This document shows, in pieces, positions 1 to 6,214 of a stretch of 19,323 bases of DNA. The DNA is from Actinomycetota bacterium. GTDB taxonomy: Bacteria; Actinomycetota; Aquicultoria; Aquicultorales; Aquicultoraceae. The notes below the pieces were generated by a model that made no database searches, was not told where the DNA came from, and saw only the letters and a list, made by a program, of their open reading frames with translations. Each line of letters begins with the position of its first letter. Positions within the stretch are counted from its first letter, which is position 1. The position numbers and the translations under genes are program-made. The stretch lies in assembly GCA_030017355.1 (NCBI GenBank), contig JASEIR010000019.1, positions 1 to 19,323 of the forward strand, read 5' to 3'.

Positions 1-3
1 TAT

Positions 4-153
4 CACCCTCCCCTAGCCCCTCCCCTCAAGGGAGGGGAAAAAGCTTTCCCTTCCAAGGAAGGGGAACAAAAAAAACTGTCATTGCGAGGAGCCCGTCAGG
101 GCGACGTGGCAATCTCATTCCCCTCCCTTGAGGGGAGGGGCTAGTGGAGGGTG
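4..153. repeat. Snap-back repeat element with 36-bp inverted ends
   Basis: The arms at 4-39 and 118-153 are inverted copies of each other, matching at 35 of 36 positions by manual pairing. They begin CACCCTCC and contain AGCCCCTCCCCTC. The core between them holds a small hairpin (CCCTTCC at 48-54, GGAAGGG at 57-63) and the TCATTGCGAGGAGC element at 77-116. No ORF is plausible inside. The size and symmetry resemble a non-autonomous MITE-like element, but I cannot identify a target-site duplication or a parent transposase. It lies upstream of wecB. Confidence 0.7.
77..116 (+). repeat. TCATTGCGAGGAGC palindromic repeat, copy 1
   Basis: A 40-bp element begins TGTCATTGCGAGGAGC and ends GTGGCAATCTC. 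ATTGC and GCAAT form the outer arms, and GCCC-GTCA-GGGC forms a perfect inner hairpin. Two further copies in the same orientation lie at 6333-6373 and 10881-10920. Similar TCATTGCGAGGAGC repeats are common intergenic elements in many bacterial genomes. Function is unknown. Confidence 0.8.
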
Positions 154-335
154 AACAATTTTTAATTTTGAATCTCTTTAGCGGCGGTCGGCGGTCTGCC
201 GTCGGCGGTTGTTATGCAATCCCTCGGCTTTGCTCGGGACAAGCTTTGCATTTTTACTTTTTAATTTTTAATTTATAGAACCTACCTTGAATTGGTTGAT
301 CGATAGCGGTAGGAATTTTTGAGAGGTATATACGC
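154..335. other. Gene-free leader region of wecB with mixed repeats
   Basis: This stretch holds an AT-rich repeat (TTTTTAATTTTGAATC near 160), a GC-rich repeat of the GGCGGTCGGCGGT type at 181-212, a second AT-rich block at 251-276, and an inverted pair CCTACC (281-286) and GGTAGG (308-313) followed by AATTTTT. The last could be a weak terminator or a leader hairpin. I see no gene and no convincing promoter here. Confidence 0.5.
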
Positions 336-1448
336 ATGATAAAAGTTTTATCTATCTTCGGTACGCGGCCTGAGGCTATTAAAATGGCTCCGGTAATCAA
401 GGAGCTTGAGCACAGGCCAGATAAATTTGAATCAATTGTTGCGGTCACTGCCCAGCACCGCCAAATGCTTGATCAGGTGTTGGACTTATTTAAAATCCAG
501 CCCAGTTATGACCTTGATATCATGAAGCCAGGCCAAGACCTCTTTAATATTACAAACCGTGCTCTAACAGGATTAAAGCCGGTACTTGAGGAAGTAAGGC
601 CAGATATTATTCTTGTTCAGGGAGATACAACAACCACATTTATTGCTGCCCTTGCAGCCTTTTATCTCAAGATAAAAGTAGGCCACATAGAAGCCGGCCT
701 TAGAAGCTTTGATAAACACCACCCTTTTCCCGAAGAAGTAAACAGGGCTCTAACATCTGTCATTGCCGATTACCATTTTGCGCCAACAGAGCTAGCAAGG
801 CAAAACCTTCTGGCCTCGGCCATACCAGATGAGAATATATACGTGACTGGAAACACAGTAATAGATGCACTTTTTAAGACAATCAAGCCTGACTATGCTT
901 TCAACCAGCCCGACCTTAAATCAGTTGATTTTAAGAACAAGCGCATCGTTCTAGTTACGGCGCACCGTCGTGAAAATTGGGGAGAGCCGCTTAAACAGAT
1001 ATGCTTGGCAATCAAGGAAATTGTAACCAAAAACCCCGATATTGAGGTTGTTTTCTCGGTTCATTTAAATCCGCTTGTTCAGCAAACTGCTCATGAGGTG
1101 CTTGGTGGTATAGAGCGCGTCAACCTAATTACGCCGCTTGATTATGAGCCCTTTGTGCAACTGATGAATAAATCATATTTAATCTTAACCGATTCCGGTG
1201 GTATACAAGAAGAAGCGCCATCTCTAGGAAAGCCGGTACTTGTCTTGCGTGAAGTTACGGAGCGCCCAGAAGGTGTTGCCGCGGGTACTGTTCGTGTTGT
1301 GGGAAGAAATACTGAGAACATAGTTAAAGAAGCGCAGCTTCTTTTAGAGAGCAAAAGCGAGTATGAAAAAATGGCGCACGCTGTTAATCCTTACGGCGAT
1401 GGTAAGGCTAGCCAAAGAATCGCCGATGTTTTGGAAAGGGCATTGTGA
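336..1448 (+). CDS. wecB: UDP-N-acetylglucosamine 2-epimerase, non-hydrolysing
   Basis: This cytoplasmic enzyme interconverts UDP-GlcNAc and UDP-ManNAc, feeding ManNAc into surface polysaccharide or teichoic-acid-type linkage units. The 370-residue length is normal for the family. Visible signatures are FGTRPEAIKMAPV (8-20), VQGDTTTT (94-101), HIEAGLRSF (117-125), PFPEEVNR (130-137), TAHRRENWG (208-216) and TDSGGIQEEAPSLGKP (285-300). The family's catalytic acidic and His residues correspond to D97, E119, E133/E134 and H210. The ATG is preceded by GAGAGG at 321-326. The last four bases overlap the next gene, so the two are probably translated together. A repeat-rich region lies immediately upstream. 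Identification is firm; the destination polymer is inferred from context. Confidence 0.96.
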   Translation: MIKVLSIFGTRPEAIKMAPVIKELEHRPDKFESIVAVTAQHRQMLDQVLDLFKIQPSYDLDIMKPGQDLFNITNRALTGLKPVLEEVRPDIILVQGDTTTTFIAALAAFYLKIKVGHIEAGLRSFDKHHPFPEEVNRALTSVIADYHFAPTELARQNLLASAIPDENIYVTGNTVIDALFKTIKPDYAFNQPDLKSVDFKNKRIVLVTAHRRENWGEPLKQICLAIKEIVTKNPDIEVVFSVHLNPLVQQTAHEVLGGIERVNLITPLDYEPFVQLMNKSYLILTDSGGIQEEAPSLGKPVLVLREVTERPEGVAAGTVRVVGRNTENIVKEAQLLLESKSEYEKMAHAVNPYGDGKASQRIADVLERAL

Positions 1449-2191
1449 GCACTATGCTATATGTTGTAATACCTGCTTACAATGAGGAAAGCAATCTTAC
1501 GCCACTTGTTAGAGATATTGCAACAGTAGCCCAGAAAAACGGATTTTCATATAAATGCATCATTATTGATGATGGTAGCACTGACAGGACACCCAACGTC
1601 ATTAAGGAATTATCTGCGAACTACAACATCCTGCATTTAGAAAATCAGCCAAATGCTGGCCTTGGAAAAACCATGGCCAAAGGCTTAAAAAAGGCAGCTG
1701 AAGTCAGCAAAGATAGCGATATAATAGTTACGCTTGATGGGGATGCAACGCATGACCCCATCTATCTCCCATCGATGGTTGAGAAAATCGATGCTGGTAA
1801 CGACATTGTTATCGCTTCAAGATTTGCACCCGGGGGTATGGAAAGAGGCCTCTCAGTGCTTAGGAAGTTTCTAAGCCGCGGGTCTGGCTTGCTGCTTAGG
1901 ATATTTTTCCCGACCAAAGGTTTGCGTGACTATACATGCGGCTATCGTGCCTTTCGCGCTAGCATTATCAAGCTTGGTTTTAAGAAATTTGGTGATAATT
2001 TTATTCAGGAGACAGGGTTTTCAGTTACCCCTGAGATTCTTTTGAAGCTTCGCTTACTAGGTGCTAAAATCGATGAGGTGGGCTTTGTACTTAAATATGA
2101 TCAAAAGGTTGGGCAAAGCAAAATTAAGGTACCAAAGACAATTCTTCAGTACCTTAAAATGATAGCTAATTTTAAGCTAAAAGGGTTCTAG
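1445..2191 (+). CDS. GT2 glycosyltransferase, dolichol/polyprenyl-phosphate sugar synthase type
   Basis: A GT-A fold family 2 transferase of 248 residues, of the kind that moves a sugar from a nucleotide donor to a polyprenyl phosphate. Visible motifs are VVIPAYNEE (7-15), the DDGSTDRT nucleotide-binding stretch (42-49), the metal-binding DGD (98-100) with ATHDP after it, and RDYTCGYRAF (161-170), typical of DPM1-like proteins. There are no membrane helices. The GTG start overlaps the wecB stop by four bases and is only 4 nt from GGAAAGGG (1433-1440). An in-frame ATG at 1454 is the alternative, losing three residues. Translational coupling to wecB suggests a joint role in glycan precursor supply. 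Acceptor and donor cannot be read from sequence. Confidence 0.9.
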   Translation: MSTMLYVVIPAYNEESNLTPLVRDIATVAQKNGFSYKCIIIDDGSTDRTPNVIKELSANYNILHLENQPNAGLGKTMAKGLKKAAEVSKDSDIIVTLDGDATHDPIYLPSMVEKIDAGNDIVIASRFAPGGMERGLSVLRKFLSRGSGLLLRIFFPTKGLRDYTCGYRAFRASIIKLGFKKFGDNFIQETGFSVTPEILLKLRLLGAKIDEVGFVLKYDQKVGQSKIKVPKTILQYLKMIANFKLKGF

Positions 2192-2311
2192 CTTAAAGCA
2201 AAAAATCTTTTAGCCGACTATTAGCTTTAGTATTTTAAGTATTTTAATCGACCATTTAAATGGTTATTTATTATGGATAAACATAAGCATAAGCAGGCTA
2301 AGGAGAGAACA

Positions 2312-2680
2312 ATGAAATCAATTGCACTAATATTGCTGAGCCTGACTCTTGCCATCGGTGGGCAATTCCTGCTTAAAAGCGGAATGAACCAAGTCGGCCG
2401 GATTGGTTCAGGCGACGTCATTTATTACAAAGCCATGATGCTTAAAACGTTTACGCACCCCTATGTATTGCTGGGCTTGTTGTCCTACGTTTTATCATCG
2501 ATTTCCTGGCTGGTTGTTCTCTCCAGGGTTAATTTAAGCTTTGCTTATCCTTTTGCTGGCCTTGGATATGTAATTGTTATGTTTATATCCTGGCGTTTCC
2601 TAAACGAGCCGTTAAGCGCCGTACGGCTGCTAGGGGCAATCCTTATCTGCCTTGGAGTATTTTTTATCTCACGGGGCTAG
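2312..2680 (+). CDS. Four-helix DMT/EamA-like membrane protein (ArnE/ArnF-like)
   Basis: The protein is 122 residues with four predicted membrane segments (about 2-20, 48-70, 76-94 and 102-120). It belongs to the small drug/metabolite transporter type. NLSFAYPFAGLGYV (74-87) followed by LNEPLS (97-102) is typical of half-size EamA proteins such as ArnE/ArnF, which flip undecaprenyl-phosphate sugars. The reading frame is open from 2273, but the ATG at 2312 has the SD site AGGAGAG at 2301-2307 and starts right at a hydrophobic segment, so I choose it. It follows a polyprenyl-phosphate-sugar-synthase-like GT2 gene, which supports a flippase role; this is inference. Small transporters of this type usually work as dimers. 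Confidence 0.82.
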   Translation: MKSIALILLSLTLAIGGQFLLKSGMNQVGRIGSGDVIYYKAMMLKTFTHPYVLLGLLSYVLSSISWLVVLSRVNLSFAYPFAGLGYVIVMFISWRFLNEPLSAVRLLGAILICLGVFFISRG

Positions 2681-2735
2681 CTAATCTTTCCAAGGAAAGC
2701 TAGTCTGCCAAAAGATGCTAGCTAATCTTCCCAAG
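2676..2735. repeat. 19-bp direct repeat at two convergent gene ends
   Basis: GCTAGCTAATCTTTCCAAG at 2676-2694 recurs at 2717-2735 with one substitution. The first copy spans the stop of the DMT gene, and the second covers the last codons and stop of the ferredoxin on the other strand. The first copy also contains CTTTCC-AA-GGAAAG, a short hairpin with no T-run on either side, so it is a poor terminator. Confidence 0.6.
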
Positions 2736-2913
2736 AGATAGCCGAGGTTGGGCACTCCTCAATTGCCTCATCGACTTTGTCCTGGTATTCCCCGGCATCG
2801 TCAACGATGACGTAGGCCAGGCCATCGTCCCTTAGCTCAAAAACTTCTGGGCAAATCTGCTCGCAGATGCCGTCCCCGATACACTCGTCGTGATCAATAA
2901 CCGGTTTTCCCAT
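2722..2913 (-). CDS. Single-cluster ferredoxin with Asp in the Cys motif
   Basis: A 63-residue acidic ferredoxin acting as a soluble electron carrier. The motif is C11-I-G-D14-G-I-C17-x3-C21-P, with C54-P near the C-terminus. Asp14 replaces the usual second Cys, as in Pyrococcus furiosus-type ferredoxins. That predicts either a [4Fe-4S] cluster with an Asp ligand or a [3Fe-4S] cluster held by C11, C17 and C54. The second-cluster Cys set is absent. The start is ATG at 2913 with AGGAG at 2924-2928. It is convergent with the DMT gene and lies 157 bp downstream of the GT4 gene on the same strand. No redox partner is in the window, so its pathway is unknown. Confidence 0.93.
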   Translation of the reverse strand: MGKPVIDHDECIGDGICEQICPEVFELRDDGLAYVIVDDAGEYQDKVDEAIEECPTSAISWED

Positions 2914-3070
2914 TTGATCAGTCTCCTTTTTTGTTATATATTCTTATCCTTTTTATATTTAGCAGGTTTTAAAAATTTTTTCCACATCTATTTTGCCGTT
3001 TTTTCTCAATCTCAAACCCCCTTTGCTTTCCCTTCCTAACATTCCAGTGCGTTTTTAGAGTAAGATGTGT

Positions 3071-4135
3071 TTATGTTAGGGTAGAATTTAATTTATTGCT
3101 GGCAATATACTCAATAAAAGGAGCAAGTGATGGCTGTTTTAATGCCTTGAGCGAAAAATCTAGCGCTACTTGCCTGCATTTGGCCGATAACGTTTGTCGG
3201 TGGTCAGGCGTGTCGTTCCAAAATACAGCAATCCGCGAGGCAAAGTCCTCTGCGCAAAGTGGCACAACAAGATTTGATGCAGCTTCTTTTACAATACTAG
3301 AAGCGCCCGTCCACTCAGAGACAAAGGGGACAACACCTGCAAGCATGGCTTCAATTATCGCCAATCCAAAGGCCTCACCACGTCCCGGATGGATAAGCAC
3401 TGAGGATGTTGATAAATAAGGCAATATATCATCTACGCTGCCAGGTGAGACCAGCCCAGGAGTTTCCTTAAGATCCGGAAAACCCAATACGGTAAGACGA
3501 ATATCAGGGAATTTGCCCCTTAGAATTTCCAGACATTTGGTAGCGATATCTACACCCTTACAAAACTGGCTGCCTCCACCAATTAAAATTAGGTTATGGG
3601 AATCAAGCAATGGCTCGGCAGATGAAAACAACCTTATCCGCTCTTCTGGGATGGATGGGTACCGTGTTTCAATTGGAACTGACCCAAGGTTAGATCGAAT
3701 TAGATTTGCTGTTTGATCTGAGTTTGTGATGATGCCGGAGACAAATTGGAAACCCCACCGTGTGATTAATTGTTTTAAGCTTCCACCTGTTACAAATATC
3801 CGATAAAGGGCGTCCTCAGCACATAGCGCTATAACTGGTTTGGGGCGTCGGTTTAAGCAGTTTATTATTGGGGCCATTAAGACGGTTGGAATAGTCCCTT
3901 CTATTACCGCAACCTTAGCGCTACTTGCTCTAATACTTAAAGCTGTGGAAAGATAGGCAATTAGTTTTTTAGCACCTGCAGTTTGTTTTCCTGGCGACCA
4001 CTCACCCAGCATCTTTATACTTTCATCACAGCAGCCGGCAAGCATTTCCTGGTGCGCGGGATGGGCTCCTGAATAAACTGCTACGGTGCCATTTTGTGGC
4101 ATCTTCCTTAGAAGCTTGTATTCTTCTAGTCCCAT
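3071..4135 (-). CDS. GT4-family glycosyltransferase (GT-B fold)
   Basis: This 354-residue protein has a C-terminal nucleotide-sugar-binding half typical of family GT4. Visible are IGGGSQFCKGVD (185-196, with the conserved Lys at 193), VLIHPGRGEAFGLAIIEAM (246-264, with the EX7E pair E254 and E262) and VPFVSEWTG (269-277). The N-terminal half is divergent. It probably transfers a hexose to a surface glycan at the inner membrane face. The ATG at 4135 has no SD site but sits six bases after a TATAAT box, suggesting a leaderless mRNA. An internal ATG at 4102 (M12) follows AAGGA too closely to be convincing. It is transcribed away from the GT2 gene at 4376. Confidence 0.9.
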   Translation of the reverse strand: MGLEEYKLLRKMPQNGTVAVYSGAHPAHQEMLAGCCDESIKMLGEWSPGKQTAGAKKLIAYLSTALSIRASSAKVAVIEGTIPTVLMAPIINCLNRRPKPVIALCAEDALYRIFVTGGSLKQLITRWGFQFVSGIITNSDQTANLIRSNLGSVPIETRYPSIPEERIRLFSSAEPLLDSHNLILIGGGSQFCKGVDIATKCLEILRGKFPDIRLTVLGFPDLKETPGLVSPGSVDDILPYLSTSSVLIHPGRGEAFGLAIIEAMLAGVVPFVSEWTGASSIVKEAASNLVVPLCAEDFASRIAVFWNDTPDHRQTLSAKCRQVALDFSLKALKQPSLAPFIEYIASNKLNSTLT

Positions 4136-4141
4136 GCTTGG

Positions 4142-4169
4142 ATTATACTATGAGCTAGATTAAGGTCAA
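4142..4169 (-). promoter_or_regulatory. Promoter of the GT4 gene, leaderless arrangement
   Basis: On the minus strand there is TTGACC (4164-4169), a 16-bp spacer, then a perfect TATAAT (4142-4147). The ATG begins six bases after the -10 box, where a transcript would normally start. No SD sequence is present. This predicts a leaderless mRNA. Confidence 0.75.
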
Positions 4170-4204
4170 AGTGAAACAACCGCCGATTGTAGACTTGTTT
4201 AAGC

Positions 4205-4232
4205 TTTGCGTTTTGGCTTAAATTAATACAAT
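4205..4232 (+). promoter_or_regulatory. Possible promoter of the GtrB-like gene
   Basis: TTTGCG (4205-4210) and TACAAT (4227-4232) are separated by 16 bp on the plus strand, divergent from the GT4 promoter. Transcription from here would give a leader of roughly 135 nt before the ATG at 4376. The -35 match is weak. Confidence 0.4.
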
Positions 4233-4250
4233 AGCTTTATCCTAGAGGTA

Positions 4251-4307
4251 GTTTGCCACTCCAGATGAGATGGCTGAGCTTGGGGTCTCTTTGAAATCAT
4301 GGCAAAC
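4251..4307 (+). promoter_or_regulatory. Stem in the 5' leader of the GtrB-like gene
   Basis: GTTTGCCA (4251-4258) and TGGCAAAC (4300-4307) pair perfectly around a 41-nt loop, which can itself form short stems (for example GAGA with TCTC). It lies between the proposed promoter and the start codon. It matches no riboswitch class I recognise and is only a structural candidate. Confidence 0.35.
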
Positions 4308-4375
4308 GAGCTAAGTGCGGTTGCTTTTATCCGATCTTCCATATCCCTGGCCTGATTTTGAAGTCGGTGATCATA

Positions 4376-5407
4376 ATGAGCGATAAAAAAACTTTTCCTG
4401 CGGCGGCTGCCGATCGGCGATCGGCGGTTGAATTAGATAAAAAGCTAATAAGTATCACTGTACCAGTATATCAGGAGCAGGAGGTTATAAAAGTTTTTCA
4501 TGAAGAACTTGCTCGAGTAATTGACCAGATTGAAGGGTTTCTCTTTGAGATTATTTATATAAACGATGGAAGCACTGATCAAACGGAAGCTATAATCACG
4601 GAAATTGCCAAGAGTGATGATCGAGTAACCCTTATCAACCTATCAAGAAACTTTGGCCATCAATATGCGCTTACTTGCGGGCTTGACTATGCATCAGGTG
4701 ATGCGGTAATCTGTATGGATGCGGACTTGCAGCATCCGCCAAATCTTATACCCCTACTTGTACAGAAATGGCAAGAAGGGTATGATATAGTTTATACTAT
4801 TAGAAAGATGACGGTAAAAACCGGCCTTTTCAAAGCTTTAACTGCCAATATGTTTTACCGGCTCATCAATACAATATCTGAAGTTCCTATATATAGGGAT
4901 GCTGCTGACTTTAGGCTGATTTCGCGCAAAGTCGCAGATGTCTTTCGCAAAGAGATTAGAGAAAGAAACAGGTTTTTAAGGGGTTTAACCAGCTGGGTTG
5001 GTTTTAATTCAATTGGGATCGAGTTTGATGTGCAAAGGAGAGCCGCCGGCAAAAGCAAGTTTTCCCCTCCAAAAATGCTTAAACTTGCCTCAGCCGGCGG
5101 CACTTCTTTTTCTACCATACCCTTAAAGATTGGAATCTATGTAGGGTTACTATTCGCATTTTTGAGCGTCCTCTACGCATTTTACGCAATATACATCTAT
5201 CTATTTACTGATGGGGCTGTTCCTGGCTGGACATCCATTGTGGTCTCAATAATGTTTATCAGCGCCTTTCAATTTATGTTGATTGGAATTTTAGGTCTAT
5301 ATATTGGGCACATGTTTGAAGAGGTAAAAGGCCGCCCCATCTACATCGTAAGGTCAGTTGTTCGGGCTGGTTGCCGGCTGCCAACCGCCGACCGCCAAAG
5401 CATCTAG
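4376..5407 (+). CDS. GtrB/ArnC-like GT2 polyprenyl-phosphate glycosyltransferase with two C-terminal TM helices
   Basis: With the ATG at 4376 the protein is 343 residues. Visible motifs are ITVPVYQEQ (27-35), NDGSTDQT (63-70), the metal-binding DAD (115-117) with LQHPP (118-122), RFLRGL (199-204) and two membrane segments (about 250-275 and 286-312). This is the layout of GtrB, ArnC and related enzymes, which attach a sugar to undecaprenyl phosphate at the cytoplasmic face. A TTG at 4358 is in frame, but ATG 4376 is preceded by AAGTCGGTGATC (4361-4372), which matches the extended SD sequence at 10 of 12 positions. Residues about 9-18 and the tail after GRPIYIV (319-325) come from a GC-rich interspersed repeat, and the last codons overlap an antisense antitoxin remnant. 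The natural C-terminus may therefore have been replaced. Confidence 0.92.
   Translation: MSDKKTFPAAAADRRSAVELDKKLISITVPVYQEQEVIKVFHEELARVIDQIEGFLFEIIYINDGSTDQTEAIITEIAKSDDRVTLINLSRNFGHQYALTCGLDYASGDAVICMDADLQHPPNLIPLLVQKWQEGYDIVYTIRKMTVKTGLFKALTANMFYRLINTISEVPIYRDAADFRLISRKVADVFRKEIRERNRFLRGLTSWVGFNSIGIEFDVQRRAAGKSKFSPPKMLKLASAGGTSFSTIPLKIGIYVGLLFAFLSVLYAFYAIYIYLFTDGAVPGWTSIVVSIMFISAFQFMLIGILGLYIGHMFEEVKGRPIYIVRSVVRAGCRLPTADRQSI
4400..4430 (+). repeat. GC-rich GGCGGT-type repeat inside a coding region
   Basis: GCGGCGGCTGCCG, followed by two CGATCGG-type units and GGCGGTTG, closely matches the intergenic repeat at 181-212. The two share the GCGGCGG beginning, a TGCCG centre and the TCGGCGGTTG end. 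It lies within codons 9-19 of the GtrB-like gene, before the conserved domain. Confidence 0.65.
5364..5396 (-). repeat. GC-rich repeat, reverse copy at the 3' end of the GtrB-like gene
   Basis: Read on the minus strand this gives GGCGGTCGGCGGTTGGCAG, the same family as 181-212 and 4400-4430 but inverted. It supplies most of the last residues (about 331-340) of the GtrB-like protein, where the family has usually ended. Confidence 0.65.
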
Positions 5408-5494
5408 GTTCTTCGAGAGGTTTGTCTGGTACTAGATTTAATAAGCCTTCCCTTACTATAATCTGTATTTTCTGTCCCTTTTAAAATCTTAAGC
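5397..5494 (-). pseudogene. 3' fragment of an AbrB/SpoVT-type antitoxin gene
   Basis: On the minus strand, the frame starting at AAGGGACAG reads KGQKIQIIVREGLLNLVPDK and continues PLEEPRCF. Manual alignment to the intact antitoxin encoded at 6816-7025 gives 21 of 28 identical residues and about 80 percent identical bases. The DNA-binding N-terminal half (the QIVIPKEVRDRL part) is missing and there is no start codon. Homology begins at about 5494, next to the break in the PIN remnant, and runs to 5397, inside the last codons of the GtrB-like gene on the other strand. Most likely this is the scar of a deletion or recombination between two toxin-antitoxin modules. Confidence 0.78.
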
Positions 5495-5605
5495 ACAAGA
5501 GATTCTTCTAGACAGAAGAAAAGCTGCATCGATATCCTCCTCACCAGCCTGGTGAAACCATTTAATAATAACGGATGTGTCAAGAACAACTTTTTTAGTT
5601 GGCAT
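5489..5605 (-). pseudogene. Truncated PIN-domain toxin (VapC-like), 38 codons
   Basis: An ATG at 5605, two bases after the antitoxin stop, opens a frame beginning MPTKKVVLDTSVIIKWF. This is the N-terminal strand and first catalytic Asp (D9) of a PIN RNase. After 38 codons it ends at TAA (5489-5491), exactly where the AbrB remnant begins. An intact PIN toxin has about 125-140 residues, so the remaining acidic active-site residues are gone and the protein cannot be an active nuclease. The gene order antitoxin-toxin with a 2-bp gap shows it was once the partner of the RHH antitoxin. Confidence 0.8.
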
Positions 5606-5607
5606 GT

Positions 5608-5871
5608 CTACCGCGAGTCTCTCATTTTGCGGACGGCTTTGGTTGAATCAAAGTGAGCATCTATTTTTTTTGCTATACGATCCATTGTCTTGAGCGCGTT
5701 CACAATACGAGGATCATCAATAGGTCGTTTACGCTTGGCAGCATGCTTGGCTAGGTACAGGCGTGATGCCTCGCGAATGAGCTCGCTCCTTTTTCGGCCC
5801 TCTTCACGAGCAGCAGCATCAATATCGTCTAGCAGCTCATCGGGTAATGAGATCATTATCTTTTTGCCCAT
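5608..5871 (-). CDS. Ribbon-helix-helix (CopG-type) antitoxin, partner broken
   Basis: The protein is 87 residues. Its N-terminus MGKKIMISLPDELLDDID gives the ribbon strand (3-9) and first helix; GRKRSELIREASRLYL (25-40) is the second helix. The C-terminal part is basic and charged, as in toxin-neutralising tails. The frame is open further upstream to 5949, but the ATG at 5871 has the SD site AGGGGTGG and a promoter just upstream, so I choose it. Its toxin, directly downstream, is truncated, leaving the antitoxin an orphan. It may still repress its own promoter or cross-talk with other modules; that is inference. Confidence 0.85.
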   Translation of the reverse strand: MGKKIMISLPDELLDDIDAAAREEGRKRSELIREASRLYLAKHAAKRKRPIDDPRIVNALKTMDRIAKKIDAHFDSTKAVRKMRDSR

Positions 5872-5888
5872 AAAGCCACCCCTATATA

Positions 5889-5916
5889 AATTATATACCA
5901 ATATATGATTTGGCAA
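5889..5916 (-). promoter_or_regulatory. Promoter and likely operator of the RHH antitoxin
   Basis: On the minus strand an extended -10, TGGTATAAT, has its TATAAT at 5890-5895, with TTGCCA at 5911-5916 as a -35 on a short 15-bp spacer. An imperfect inverted repeat (arms 5889-5897 and 5902-5910, 8 of 9 matching) overlaps the -10 box, the usual place for an RHH operator. Confidence 0.55.
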
Positions 5917-5975
5917 TACCACTTGAAATGTAGTCGCTCTTCTAGTCACCTATTTCTGATTTCGCCCACACCTTG

Positions 5976-6214
5976 CCCCTCCCCCTTGAGGGGGCAGCCC
6001 ATATAATCCCATCCCCTTAAGAAAGAGACACAACCAAATCCCCTCCCCATTTAAGAGGAGGGTCAACATAATTTCTTCCCCCTAAGAGGGAGAGCACAAC
6101 CAAATCCCCTTTAAGGAGAGACAAAACCAAATCCCCTCCCCCTTGAGGGGCCTCATATAATACCCTCCCCCTTGAGGGGCCTCATACAATACCCTCCCCC
6201 TTGAGGGGGGAGGG
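5976..6214. repeat. Array of about eight CCCTCCCCCTTGAGGGG units
   Basis: Units built on CCCTCCCCCTTGAGGGG occur about every 30 bp, starting near 5976, 6008, 6040, 6074, 6105, 6133, 6163 and 6192. The last three are nearly identical and several earlier ones have decayed. The linkers alternate between CATATAAT/CATACAAT and CACAACCAAAT forms. Each unit is near-palindromic (CCCC-TTGA-GGGG). The array ends with a G-rich tail AGGGTGGGGGTG. A shorter version lies at 10711-10827. There is no coding content. Confidence 0.75.

Noticed and set aside
2251..2264. Perfect palindrome ACCATTTAAATGGT upstream of the DMT gene
   Set aside because: A short AT-rich palindrome in an AT-rich gap, with no promoter or repeat support. 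It may be chance.
4270..4314. 14-codon leader peptide in the GtrB-like gene leader
   Set aside because: It has no ribosome-binding site, and its codons coincide with the stem-loop. There is no sign of an attenuator.
5404..5589. Minus-strand 61-codon ORF
   Set aside because: It is in the wrong frame relative to both the PIN and AbrB remnants and encodes nothing recognisable. The homologous frames explain the sequence better.
5976..6214. Possible CRISPR array (regular repeats about 30 bp apart)
   Set aside because: The linkers between units are themselves repeated and of variable length, the units decay along the array, and no cas gene is present. This is a tandem interspersed repeat.
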